Source of the DNA: OMII01 sp947467385
GTDB lineage: Bacteria > Bdellovibrionota_C > UBA2361 > OMII01
DNA length: 64,000 nucleotides
Assembly: GCA_044360075.1 (NCBI GenBank)
Contig: JBIKLA010000020.1
Coordinates: 6,525 to 70,524 of the forward strand
Direction of reading: 5' to 3'
Shown here piece by piece: positions 35,298 to 43,542 of this stretch. Made by a program: the position numbers and the translations under genes. A model generated the notes under the pieces. That model saw only the letters and a program-made list of their open reading frames with translations. It did no database searches and was not told where the DNA came from. Numbering within the stretch: the first letter of the stretch is position 1; the number at the start of each line of letters is the position of its first letter.

Positions 35298-35522
35298 ATG
35301 GACCCAATCTTTTCAACAGGCCTGAGCGGTATCCTGGATGGCCATCGCCGCGCAGCCGACGCAAGCGAGCGGGCTATCAGCGCCTTCTCAAGCGAACAGC
35401 CCGAGGATGCAGTCTCAGCTTTTATCGACCTACAGGCCGCCCGCAGGCAGGTCGAGGCTTCAACAAAGGTCATCAAGGTGGGCCAAGACCTGCTCGGCGC
35501 AACCCTGGATATATTTGCGTAG
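35298..35522 (+). CDS. Minimal flagellar rod/hook-like axial protein
   Basis: Only 74 residues. The N-terminus, IFSTGLSGILDGHRRAADAS, resembles the start of flagellar rod and hook proteins, and the C-terminus, ARRQVEASTKVIKVGQDLLG, resembles their coiled-coil end (compare the usual AYEASAKVI...MLGTLLD). The whole central domain is missing, so it looks like just the two interacting end helices. Short proteins of this layout exist in some proteobacteria and are sometimes labelled FlgE-like. There is no Shine-Dalgarno sequence, but a sigma-28-like promoter lies directly upstream. It is the only plus-strand flagellar-like gene here. Confidence 0.6.
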   Translation: MDPIFSTGLSGILDGHRRAADASERAISAFSSEQPEDAVSAFIDLQAARRQVEASTKVIKVGQDLLGATLDIFA

Positions 35523-35531
35523 CGAACGCGG

Positions 35532-36137
35532 CTACGTCGACACGCGCCGCGTGTACACGATCTCAAGCGACTTAAACTCCCTGCCGTTCGGGGCAGTGTC
35601 GATCATCGTCACCGTATAGGTGTCCTTGGAGGTGATATGGATCTGGGTCTGCGTGGTCTTCGTACGCCCAAGGAGCGGGTCGTACACCTCGCCGGTTAGC
35701 TCGAATGAGTTGCTGTCGGGCAGATAGCTGCCCTTCTGCACAGCGATCGCAGTATTGAGCGAATCGAGCCACACCGTTGTGAACCGGCGGCTCGCCGCGT
35801 CATAGCCCATGAGGCCAAGGCCCTGGTACCCCTCGCCGAGGACATCGCCGCTGAAGTCCTCCTTAAGGAAGCGATCTCCCAAGATCCAGGTCAGCTGGGA
35901 GGAGCCGTGCGAATCCTGGGGAGCCGCCTTTGGGTCGCTCCAGAAGGTAATCTTGACGTCCCAAGCCCCGGCGAAAACGTCGAGAAGCTGGTGGGACGCG
36001 CCGGGCTTGCTGAGCGACGCCCACTCAAGAGGGGTCAGCCCCTCGGGACGCACCCCATCATTCGGGCCGCGCAACGAGCAGCCCGCACTGGCTGCCACAA
36101 CAGCAGCCCCAAGCACGAATCGAATAAGTTTTTTCAT
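35532..36137 (-). CDS. DUF1579 domain-containing lipoprotein
   Basis: A 201-residue protein with a lipoprotein signal (VVAASAGC; acylated Cys near residue 20). The DUF1579 domain begins with LDVFAGAWDVKITFWSDP near 52 and continues with GDRFLKEDFSG, GLGLMGYDAASRRFTTVWLD and a terminal SLEIVYTRR. This lipocalin-like fold has no settled function. It converges on the axial-like gene with a 9-bp gap. Confidence 0.85.
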   Translation of the reverse strand: MKKLIRFVLGAAVVAASAGCSLRGPNDGVRPEGLTPLEWASLSKPGASHQLLDVFAGAWDVKITFWSDPKAAPQDSHGSSQLTWILGDRFLKEDFSGDVLGEGYQGLGLMGYDAASRRFTTVWLDSLNTAIAVQKGSYLPDSNSFELTGEVYDPLLGRTKTTQTQIHITSKDTYTVTMIDTAPNGREFKSLEIVYTRRVST

Positions 36138-36214
36138 GCACCCCCTTCAAGCGTGAACCGCCCCACTCTACATCGAAGGGAGGTTTTTTGAGAGGGGATT
36201 TCTTGCGCCGAAGG

Positions 36215-37144
36215 CTAGTCGTGAACGCGGTAGCCACGCTCAAACCTGAGCTCTTCTTGCTTGCCGGTCGCGGGGTCCTTGACCTTTACAACGGTAATGT
36301 TCCTTTGCGGAAGGGCCACAGCCTGGTTGAGGTTGTCGCCGTAGAGGGACGATTCCTGGATAGAGCCGGTTGAGGCGATGCCGCCCGTATCTTCCGCGCC
36401 CCGCAGCACAAGCGAGAGCTTGCCATGGAGAGCCGCAAGCCGCACCCGCATCGCGTCCTGCACCGTTAGGAGAAGCGTGACCGTCGGGGGAATCCCGTCA
36501 TCCTTGGCCGCCGGAGCTCCACCCGACTTGCGTGCCAAGCCGCGGGCTGCCTCAGTCCTGCGATTTGCCGAAAGCACCTTGGCGTTGTGGGCGATCATGG
36601 AAGCCGTATTTTTGCCGGTAAAATCGGTGACCCACACAACGTCCACTCGAGCCCCCGGCTGGGCCCATCCCTCAACGCTACTGGTGGCGTCAACCGCGAT
36701 GGCGATAGCGCGGTACCCTGAAGGAATGCTGGCAGTCAGGGCATTCACGGGCTGCAACGAGGTGAGGAAATCGCGGTTCACAAGGCGGTTGGTAACGAGC
36801 ACGCCTTTCGAATACATCCCCTTGAGCTCATCAAATGAGCGGACCGTTTCGGGTCCAACGACCACTTCGGGCTTAAGCTCCTTCTTGAACATCTGGGGCT
36901 GAAATCCCGATCCCGGCGGGATGTTGTTAATCGGCACGATGACCTCTACCGTGCCAGCCTGTGGGAGGATAACTGACGGAGCCTGCGCCATCTGGGTCGC
37001 GTTGCTCTTGCCGGCAGAAACATGAATGAACATGCCCGCCCCCACCACCGTAAGGCAGAACACCACCGCAAGGATAATGGCCTGCGGCAGGAACGAATCG
37101 CCCCGGCGGCGTCGCTGAACGAAGATCGACTTCTTCTGGAACAT
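36215..37144 (-). CDS. cpaB: CpaB-like Flp/Tad pilus assembly protein
   Basis: A 309-residue protein with one N-terminal membrane helix (about 18-40), a SAF domain (PINNIPPGSGFQPQMFKKEL; LVTNRLVNRDFLTSLQPVNA) and an RcpC/CpaB-type second half (VDVVWVTDFTGKNTASMIAH then LLLTVQDAMRVRLAALHGKL). CpaB helps the Tad secretin at the outer membrane. No other tad gene (cpaA, cpaC, cpaE, cpaF, tadB/C) is in the window, so it is isolated, with the rest presumably elsewhere. An FlgA-like chaperone role is less likely given the N-terminal anchor. Confidence 0.82.
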   Translation of the reverse strand: MFQKKSIFVQRRRRGDSFLPQAIILAVVFCLTVVGAGMFIHVSAGKSNATQMAQAPSVILPQAGTVEVIVPINNIPPGSGFQPQMFKKELKPEVVVGPETVRSFDELKGMYSKGVLVTNRLVNRDFLTSLQPVNALTASIPSGYRAIAIAVDATSSVEGWAQPGARVDVVWVTDFTGKNTASMIAHNAKVLSANRRTEAARGLARKSGGAPAAKDDGIPPTVTLLLTVQDAMRVRLAALHGKLSLVLRGAEDTGGIASTGSIQESSLYGDNLNQAVALPQRNITVVKVKDPATGKQEELRFERGYRVHD

Positions 37145-37356
37145 CGACAGACCCTCTCAATAACCTGGTGCGGGCCTGCGCCAAAACCGCGGCGGCGCGC
37201 CCAAACCTCCCCTTCACTCAAGCCTATCGGCAGATCTCGTAGGTTTATGTCTGTTTTTTTTCTAGCTTCTTCAATTCCCTGTTCTTGTTGAGGATATCGA
37301 CTTCGCGGGCAACGCCGCAGCACCCGCTGCATCGCCAACCGCTGCATGCCACCCGC

Positions 37357-38097
37357 CTACGAGGGGCGCATCAGAAGGTCGAGCTGGCCCAGCAGAAACG
37401 TAAGGGCAAGCTCCACCCTAACAACACGCTCCCCAAGCCCGACCGCCGAGAAGCCCTCGAGCTGCAGCCGATCTACCTCAGCGTCGCTCCAGCCCCTCTC
37501 TGGGCCGATCGCCACGATCACATGAGGTGTTCCGGCCGGCATCACCGCTGAACCAAGCACCTCTCCGGTAGGATGAGCGAGGAGCTTCAGCGGTGCTCCC
37601 TCGCCCCCCAGGACGGGCAGCTTGTTCGCGCAGAAGTACTCAAACGATCTGTGGACGACGATGGGCACTACCCGCGTGTCCCACACCTGCTCAAGCGCCT
37701 TGAGGGTCTCTTCCTGCAGGCTCTCTTCAGAGAGCGCCGTGGACTGAAGGTAACTCTTGTCTCCTCGCTCGCTTCGCACGAAATGGAGCGAGCGGGCCCC
37801 GAACATGACGGCTGCTTGGACGACCTTCTTAATCGTCTGGGGCCGAGAGACCCCGACGATGAGGTCGATTGGCCGCGGGCTCAGGCAGGGGTGTGATACG
37901 TTAAGCTCGATCATGACCCGGCGCGGTGAGCTCTCAAGCACCCGTCCCTCGCCGCGCAGCCCCCCAAGAACTCCGACCTTAACGACCTGGCCTGCTCGCA
38001 CGCCATGGGTGCCGTGAGCATACGCCGCGCGCTGATCACTTAAGACAGCACACGTCCCATCTACACACTCGCCCGGCAGGATGATAAGAGAGTTCAT
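37357..38097 (-). CDS. rsmE: 16S rRNA (uracil-1498-N3)-methyltransferase
   Basis: A SPOUT-class methyltransferase acting on U1498 of 16S rRNA, 246 residues. The N-terminal PUA-like part has AYAHGTHGVRAGQVVKVGVL; the SPOUT domain has LIVGVSRPQTIKKVVQAAVM, EESLQEETLKALEQ, and the knot motifs IVAIGPERGWSDAEV and GLGERVVRVE. ATG 38097 starts at the conserved core with GGGGG close upstream; the frame is open 20 residues further, over the divergent promoter region. It is divergent from cysE (62-bp gap). Confidence 0.9.
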   Translation of the reverse strand: MNSLIILPGECVDGTCAVLSDQRAAYAHGTHGVRAGQVVKVGVLGGLRGEGRVLESSPRRVMIELNVSHPCLSPRPIDLIVGVSRPQTIKKVVQAAVMFGARSLHFVRSERGDKSYLQSTALSEESLQEETLKALEQVWDTRVVPIVVHRSFEYFCANKLPVLGGEGAPLKLLAHPTGEVLGSAVMPAGTPHVIVAIGPERGWSDAEVDRLQLEGFSAVGLGERVVRVELALTFLLGQLDLLMRPS

Positions 38098-38159
38098 GCA
38101 CCCCCGACTGTAGTTAGTTTGCGGGGAGGAGTAAACCTCGCCCAACCCAGGACGCACCT

Positions 38160-38969
38160 ATGAGCCCCAGCGCACACTCAAGCATTCAAAAGCTCTTTGA
38201 CCTTCGCCGTACGTCGTCATCCTCTCCGGTTCCGCCCGCTGCTTCCGCCCCAGAGTTCGTGAGCCTTGCCCTGGGAGCGCTCTTTCCCCAGCTCTCCCCG
38301 ACCCCAGCGCTCTCGCCAGAGACGCTGGCGCACCTCGTCAACCAGGCGCGGCAGGTGCTCGACACGCTCGTCTTCCCGCTCCTGCCGGCCGCCGCAGCGC
38401 GGGCCCTCGGCGACTCTTTCATCGACGCCCTGCCCGCGCTCCACGCCGCACTTATGGATGACGCCCATGCGATACTCGCCGGCGACCCCGCTGCCCAAAG
38501 CGCGGACGAGGTCATCGTGGCCTATCCCGGCTTCTACGCAATCGCCGTGTTCCGCCTCGCCCACTGGCTCCTCCAGCAGGGGGTGCCCACCGTCCCGCGC
38601 ATGCTCACTGAGCAGGCACACCGCGTAACCGGCATCGACATCCATCCAGGAGCTACGATCGGCCGCTCGTTCGTCATCGATCACGGAACGGGAATAGTAA
38701 TCGGCCAGACCACGACGATTCATGATCACGTCAAGATCTACCAGGGCGTCACGCTCGGCGCGCTCAGCGTTGACAAGTCGATGGCAAACACCAAGCGGCA
38801 TCCGACGATCGAACGCAACGTTGTGATCTATGCCAACGCTACTATCCTCGGCGGAGACACGGTCATCGGTGAGGGAAGCGTCATAGGAGGAAACGTGTGG
38901 CTCACAGCGAGCGTTCCGCCGAACTCGCGCGTGTACCACCGCGCAGACGTCTCGGTGAGCTCGGCCTAG
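38160..38969 (+). CDS. cysE: Serine O-acetyltransferase
   Basis: Acetylates L-serine with acetyl-CoA, the first step of cysteine synthesis. It has 269 residues with an N-terminal helical domain and a left-handed beta helix: IDIHPGATIGRSFVIDHGTG contains the catalytic Asp-His pair, followed by KIYQGVTLGA and GAILGGDTVIGEGS-like hexapeptides (ATILGGDTVIGEGSVIGGNV). It resembles the EpsC/SatA type with a longer N-terminus. Its last 68 bp overlap the convergent methyltransferase gene. CysK is not in the window. Confidence 0.9.
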   Translation: MSPSAHSSIQKLFDLRRTSSSSPVPPAASAPEFVSLALGALFPQLSPTPALSPETLAHLVNQARQVLDTLVFPLLPAAAARALGDSFIDALPALHAALMDDAHAILAGDPAAQSADEVIVAYPGFYAIAVFRLAHWLLQQGVPTVPRMLTEQAHRVTGIDIHPGATIGRSFVIDHGTGIVIGQTTTIHDHVKIYQGVTLGALSVDKSMANTKRHPTIERNVVIYANATILGGDTVIGEGSVIGGNVWLTASVPPNSRVYHRADVSVSSA

Positions 38970-41577
38970 GCCGCCCGCCCTTGGCCGACTGGGGGTGTTC
39001 CCCAGCATCGAGGCGGTGCACAAAAGAGGCCTCACCATCGCCAACAAGGAGCACGGGCTCGCAGCCCAAAAACACTCGCCTCTGCCACGCAGCGAAGTGC
39101 CCCTCAAGCCACGCCTTAAGGGGCATGCCGAGCCCCGTCTCCAGGCGCTCTTGCCCCAGGGCATCCTGTACACGCCAGGCCACCGACGCTACACGCTGCT
39201 GTCCCAGAGAATCCCGCGCTACGCCATCGGCTGCCGACCACCAGCGGTGGCCCATGCTCCTCAGCACCTCAACACATACCTCCCGCTCGACAAGGGGGCG
39301 CAGCAGCGCAGCGCTCACATCCCGATCCCGCTCGTGCAACTCAGCGAGGTACCGCACGACATCGAGCGGGTGAATTCCCGTCTCCTCGCTCATCCTCTCA
39401 ACCGGCCCATCGCACCGAACGGCCCCGCTGCGCCGCGCCCTTCGCCCAAATCCGCCCAGAAGCCCACTGCGAATCCGCTCTGCACCGCCCTGCTCGTTTA
39501 GCAACGCAGGCGTAGCCAGCTCACGAAGCACCGCTCGCAGCGGCGCAAACTCAGCCGGCACATGCCGCCACACGTCGTTGCTCCACGCCGCCGGCGTCAT
39601 GCGGTACAGCCCGACCGGGCGCACGCCGAGCGTGGCTGCCTCCTCGGGCCCTATCCCGACCGAGCGCAGCACCTGCAGCTCAAGAATCCCCTCTACCAGC
39701 CGCAGCACCGCTTCGATCGCCTCAAGCTCAAGTGGCAGCGGACACAGCAGCGGACTAAAAGAGATGTCGGTTACGTCATGCGATACCAACGCACGCTTAA
39801 GCCGAACGGCCCACGTCACAAGCTCGGCACCAATCTCGCCGCACCGCTCGGGCACGGGGATTTTTCGAACAACTCCCTCAGGGAGCTGCGCTTTGCCCCC
39901 GATGCGGCGCGCACAGATCGACCCGAGCCCCGAGTTGAGGAACGCCACGATGCGCTCGTCATCGCAAAAAAAGCCCGACGCAGCCGCCCGGCCGAAGGTC
40001 CACCCCGCCTCCTTGCGCCGCAGGCCAAGGTCGCCGTTCGCAAACCAGGAATAGGTCCAGCCTGAGCTCTCGAACCACTGCTGCGCTGAGAGCCCAGAGC
40101 GCGAGGAGGTCTCGCCGCTTTCGAGCCACCCCCGCCAGTCGATAACGGTGCGGTTAAGGCCAAACCAGCGGCAGTACCCTCCGCCTTTCGCGTGCACGCG
40201 CCAGCGGCGCGGATCTGGGTCTACCTCCCACTGGTACCGGACAAAGCGCGCGTCGTCGTTCGTTTGAAGCCCAACCACGACGCGAGCGACCTGCTCAACC
40301 CTCATGCGCGAGTTCGTAAGCTCCGCCGGCACCCCAGCACTCTCAAGAAAGAGCGCGCCATGCCCCTCCCCCATGAGCTGCCGCTGCAGCGCGCCCCTGG
40401 CCATATCGGCAAGAGCCCCTGCGTCCGCATGCTTCGCGAGCACAGCCCTCTTTTCGTCCAGACCCTTGAGGTGCGAGACCGTCACAAAATTGAGGCGGTG
40501 CCCCGCCGCAGGCGGCTCTTTCCTGGCTGTCATAAGCACCACCCGCAGCCCGTCGTGAAGCCCAAGCCGCCGGTCGAATGAGCGCTCACCGAGCTCACAC
40601 ACCGCATCGATCGAGAGCTGAGCCTGCAGCAATGCCCGCAGCGGCGCGTATCCCTTAAGACGCAGCCACTTGTCGCTCGTCACAAGCCCCAGCCACCCTC
40701 CATCATCAAGCAGCTCGATAGCTCGCTCCATGAAGGCCGCGCACAGGTCGATGGAGGATCTCGGGTATGCGGCCTTAAGGTAGCAGCGCATCTCCTCACC
40801 CTGCTTCCGGCGGCCAAGATAGGGCGGATTGGCAAGGATGACGCCGTAGCGACGGCGGGTGGCCGCGCACTGCGAATTGCGTTCAAGGGTACCCTGCCGC
40901 CCATCAATAACTGAAACGTTCGCGCTGACCGTCTTGAGCGCCTGGGAAATGTCGAGCAGGCCCGCGCGGCTCGCCTCGCACAGCAGGATTGCGCGGCACA
41001 GCCGCACCGCCACCGGATCGATGTCACACCCAAAAAGCTCCCGCAGGGTCTCAAGCGGTGGAAGCGCCGACTCACAGCCGCGCATCGCCCGAAACGCTGG
41101 CACGAGGAGGTGCCCCGTGCCGCACGCCGGATCGCATACGCCGCCGCTGCGTGCAGATGTGCCCCCGAAGATGTGGCTGCATAGGAACTGCGCCATGTAC
41201 TCCTCGGTGAATATCTGCGTCGCGGCGCTGATGCTCGCCTCCTCGGCACGCGCCTCGCCGCGCCGGCTCACGCCCCACGAGCTCGCATCACGAGCCGGCT
41301 CGTTCCATACCTGCAGCGCCCATCCCACCAAGAGAGGCTCGTCACGCACGCTACGCATCACCTCTTCGGGCAGCACATCGCTGCAGCCACAGTCGTCACG
41401 GCCGAAGAGCGAAACGAGACCCTCTATTTCCTTTTCCCTGACAGCACAGGCCAACGCTCCATGCGCGGCCGCCCGCAGGAGCTGCTCGAAGAGCCGGTCG
41501 CGCGCGGCTGCATCACCGCCAGCGGCGCGCGCCTTCGCGCGAACAAGCTTAATCAGGCTATCAGGTATCCGTTGCAC
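38902..41577 (-). CDS. Large adenine-specific DNA methyltransferase (COG1002/PglX-like)
   Basis: An 891-residue protein of the Eco57I/PglX class of N6-adenine methylases. The SAM motif DPACGTGHLL lies at about 149-158 and the catalytic NPPYLG at about 250-255, with LVTSDKWLRLKGYAPLRALL next. The long C-terminal part presumably recognises the target. GTG 41577 is chosen for GAAGGAG 9 nt upstream; GTG 41616 is possible. No other BREX or phage-exclusion gene (pglZ, brxC, brxL) and no separate nuclease is adjacent, so it may be a solitary methylase or a single-chain type IIG-like enzyme; no PD-ExK motif was found. It overlaps the cysE end by 68 bp. Confidence 0.82.
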   Translation of the reverse strand: MQRIPDSLIKLVRAKARAAGGDAAARDRLFEQLLRAAAHGALACAVREKEIEGLVSLFGRDDCGCSDVLPEEVMRSVRDEPLLVGWALQVWNEPARDASSWGVSRRGEARAEEASISAATQIFTEEYMAQFLCSHIFGGTSARSGGVCDPACGTGHLLVPAFRAMRGCESALPPLETLRELFGCDIDPVAVRLCRAILLCEASRAGLLDISQALKTVSANVSVIDGRQGTLERNSQCAATRRRYGVILANPPYLGRRKQGEEMRCYLKAAYPRSSIDLCAAFMERAIELLDDGGWLGLVTSDKWLRLKGYAPLRALLQAQLSIDAVCELGERSFDRRLGLHDGLRVVLMTARKEPPAAGHRLNFVTVSHLKGLDEKRAVLAKHADAGALADMARGALQRQLMGEGHGALFLESAGVPAELTNSRMRVEQVARVVVGLQTNDDARFVRYQWEVDPDPRRWRVHAKGGGYCRWFGLNRTVIDWRGWLESGETSSRSGLSAQQWFESSGWTYSWFANGDLGLRRKEAGWTFGRAAASGFFCDDERIVAFLNSGLGSICARRIGGKAQLPEGVVRKIPVPERCGEIGAELVTWAVRLKRALVSHDVTDISFSPLLCPLPLELEAIEAVLRLVEGILELQVLRSVGIGPEEAATLGVRPVGLYRMTPAAWSNDVWRHVPAEFAPLRAVLRELATPALLNEQGGAERIRSGLLGGFGRRARRSGAVRCDGPVERMSEETGIHPLDVVRYLAELHERDRDVSAALLRPLVEREVCVEVLRSMGHRWWSAADGVARDSLGQQRVASVAWRVQDALGQERLETGLGMPLKAWLEGHFAAWQRRVFLGCEPVLLVGDGEASFVHRLDAGEHPQSAKGGRPRPSSPRRLRGGTRASSAERSL

Positions 41578-41988
41578 AACAGGCGGCTCCTTCGTCGCGC
41601 ACAGTGGGGCGCGCACACACGGCTCGAAGTACAGTCAATCGCGGCACCGCCAGGGTCAATCCCATTCTTTCTGTGTGCCGCGCCCTTAGGGCATATGTGG
41701 CAACACCGAGCCACGGCACAAACCCCATCCCCCCACCCGCTGACCATTGGGGGCTCGCGGAGGAGCCCAGAGGATAGGAATCAGAGCCCCTCATACCTAC
41801 ACGAGCCCATCCCCTATTTCATGCCCCGTTGGGGCCAAAAAACCCAGCCTGGCCAGATTCTTAGGGGCCTCCTGGGAATGCGGCTAGGACCGCAACCGAG
41901 CACCCTTCGAATTGGCCCTCGGTTTGACTTGCCCTGAGAGCGATTGCTAAAGTCAAAGAAGATGTCGAGTGACGCCACGGAGGAAGTG
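41578..41988. other. Divergent intergenic region, about 410 bp
   Basis: It holds the outward starts of the methyltransferase and the sigma-like gene, a GCCCC-GTT-GGGGC hairpin (about 41822-41834) and one candidate sigma-70 promoter near the right end. No coding frame with convincing codon use was seen. Confidence 0.4.
41924..41953 (+). promoter_or_regulatory. Candidate sigma-70 promoter
   Basis: TTGACT (41924-41929) and TAAAGT (41948-41953) with an 18-nt spacer lie 35 bp upstream of the ATG at 41989. The match is 5 of 6 and 4 of 6 to consensus; a start near 41960 leaves a leader holding the GGAGG ribosome site. Confidence 0.4.
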
Positions 41989-42426
41989 ATGGCTCTTCGA
42001 AATCGGTCGCCCCTAAAGAGATGCTCGGACGGGTCAGCCGAAAAAAATAACAGCTCAGCTTCAACAACGCGATCAAAGCGTCGCACCAGCCTCAAGCGAG
42101 TCGCTGTGAAGCTTGTATCCTCCGATCCTGCTCTGGCGCAATTTCTGCAGGCAACCACGTCATCCCAAGACGAAAAGAGCCTCGAAAAGGACCGCGACGC
42201 CGCTGCAGCGAAGCTCGAGAAGGCGATCGACTCCCTCGGAAAGCTTGAAGCGGAGGTTATCGCCGCCCTCTTCCCGACCTCGAGCGACAATCCTGAAACG
42301 TTTGAGTCCCTCGCGAAGAGGCTTGGAATGACCGTCGAAGAGGTTAAAAGCGTCGCAGACAATGCGCTGCGGGGCCTTCGCGGCTCGCGCCGTGGGGCGC
42401 TACGCGTCAGCACCGTCTGGAACTAG
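41989..42426 (+). CDS. Small protein with sigma-70 region-4-like helix-turn-helix
   Basis: A 145-residue protein. The first 45 residues are Ser/Lys/Arg-rich. The C-terminal part, LEAEVIAALFPTSS then FESLAKRLGMTVEEVKSVAD and NALRGLRG, follows the pattern of sigma-70 region 4 (reverse-turn helix, recognition helix, then an Ala-Leu-Arg-x-Leu-Arg end). No region 2 is present, so it cannot act as a normal sigma factor; an anti-sigma-like, adaptor or DNA-binding role is possible. ATG 41989 has GGAGG 5 nt upstream; alternatives at 41944 (TTG) and 41962 lack that. It is divergent from the methyltransferase. Confidence 0.6.
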   Translation: MALRNRSPLKRCSDGSAEKNNSSASTTRSKRRTSLKRVAVKLVSSDPALAQFLQATTSSQDEKSLEKDRDAAAAKLEKAIDSLGKLEAEVIAALFPTSSDNPETFESLAKRLGMTVEEVKSVADNALRGLRGSRRGALRVSTVWN

Positions 42427-42454
42427 GGCATCTGCCCATTTTGCCATCGTCTTA

Positions 42455-42796
42455 TTACTTGCAATCCTTCGGGCACGATTCCGGCGTCTCCGCGCACGGG
42501 CATCCGATTTCCATGCACACGATCTCCTGGCACTGGCCATCCCCGCACAGATCCTTGCAGGCACGACCAGCCTTCTCGCTCTGGGACGTGTCGACAAACG
42601 TTATCCCCTCAGCAGTGACACACCGCACAGGAAAGCTCTTGAGCACCTTTCCGCTCTGCTCAACACACTCCTGGAACGATGTTGCTACGCCTGGGCTGCC
42701 CAGAGACTGTTTTTCAGCTTCGGCCCATGCTGACTGAAGCGCCACAAATAATGATGCGGCTAAAATAAGGCCGCGCGAAAGTGGAATGAATGCCAT
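42455..42796 (-). CDS. Cys-rich secreted protein
   Basis: A 113-residue product with a signal peptide ending near WAEAE. The middle, SFQECVEQSGKVLKSFPVRC, corresponds to a small Cys motif (FEECVAAGxPVxESYPxxC) found in exported and membrane proteins of varied bacteria and archaea. The C-terminus has eight closely spaced cysteines (CKDLCGDGQC, then EIVCMEIGCPC, ending CPKDC) and resembles metal- or disulphide-stabilised repeats. Function is unknown. It ends 28 bp from the convergent sigma-like gene and lies just downstream of another small secreted gene. Confidence 0.62.
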   Translation of the reverse strand: MAFIPLSRGLILAASLFVALQSAWAEAEKQSLGSPGVATSFQECVEQSGKVLKSFPVRCVTAEGITFVDTSQSEKAGRACKDLCGDGQCQEIVCMEIGCPCAETPESCPKDCK

Positions 42797-42873
42797 GGTA
42801 TCCTCCTCAGAAACGATGCCGGATCATCGGACAGGGTACAGCAAACAACAAGGGTCCGGTGTGACGGCCGCCG

Positions 42874-43209
42874 TTACATCGACTCGCCCCGGCGCAAGGT
42901 CGCGCTGCCGGCAAGGGCGAGCACCACGAGCATCCTAGCTTGGGCCTTTTGGCTCATTTTTTTGTAGTCACCCGTGAAGCGGCAACCCTTAAAGTATGTC
43001 GACGCTTTTTGGTGGCACTCCCGGATCGGCTGGTTGCGCAGGCAGTACATCGTCGACTCAACAACGAACTGCCGCGGCGTTTCGTAGCTCTTGCAGCGCT
43101 TGTCCCACGGCGCATGAGGGGATGCCTCCTCCGCAAAAGCCGCAGGTGCCCAGGCTGTAAGGGCACAGAGTGTGGCTAGGACGAACGAAAGGAACCTAAA
43201 CCTGTTCAT
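42874..43209 (-). CDS. Small secreted hypothetical protein
   Basis: A 111-residue protein with a signal peptide (MNRFRFLSFVLATLCALTAW followed by APAAFAE). The mature part has four cysteines (KRCKSY, YCLRN, ECHQK, GCRF) in a spacing compatible with two disulphides. No family is recognised. It lies 77 bp upstream of the other Cys-rich secreted gene on the same strand, so the two may be co-transcribed. Confidence 0.58.
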   Translation of the reverse strand: MNRFRFLSFVLATLCALTAWAPAAFAEEASPHAPWDKRCKSYETPRQFVVESTMYCLRNQPIRECHQKASTYFKGCRFTGDYKKMSQKAQARMLVVLALAGSATLRRGESM

Positions 43210-43542
43210 GTCGAGGCCTCCGTGTTTTCACTAGTGAGAGCGGCCCGCCGCCCGGCAAACCCGTGCGGCATATCCAACGCTTCAACCGGCCGTTGACCCC
43301 CTCTCAAGCTCCGTTACTGCCGTTCCGAAGAGCATCTTCGGATAAACCTATTTTAGCCTCCCGGTGCCCCCCCTCCCAAAAAAGAGTTTAATGGGTTAGC
43401 ACCTTCCTCCCAGCAACACGAACGTCGTTTTCCCCGCGAAGCTTTAGAGCCGAAGGAACTTTTGCGGCTCCCGAGCGCCAAGCGCCTAAAACGACATTGA
43501 TATTTATTTAGCTTCGGGACGAGTTAAGTGCCTGAATCGAGG
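43210..43542. other. 333-bp intergenic region
   Basis: It lies between the small secreted gene and the end of the membrane protein gene, both on the minus strand. It is relatively C-rich on the plus strand, with a CCCCCC-AAAAAA tract near 43367-43385. A promoter for the secreted genes must lie here, but none could be pinned down; no gene or clear terminator was found. Confidence 0.4.

Noticed and set aside
39562..40065. Plus-strand frames over the methyltransferase gene
   Set aside because: They are out-of-frame shadows; the minus-strand frame contains intact methylase motifs throughout.
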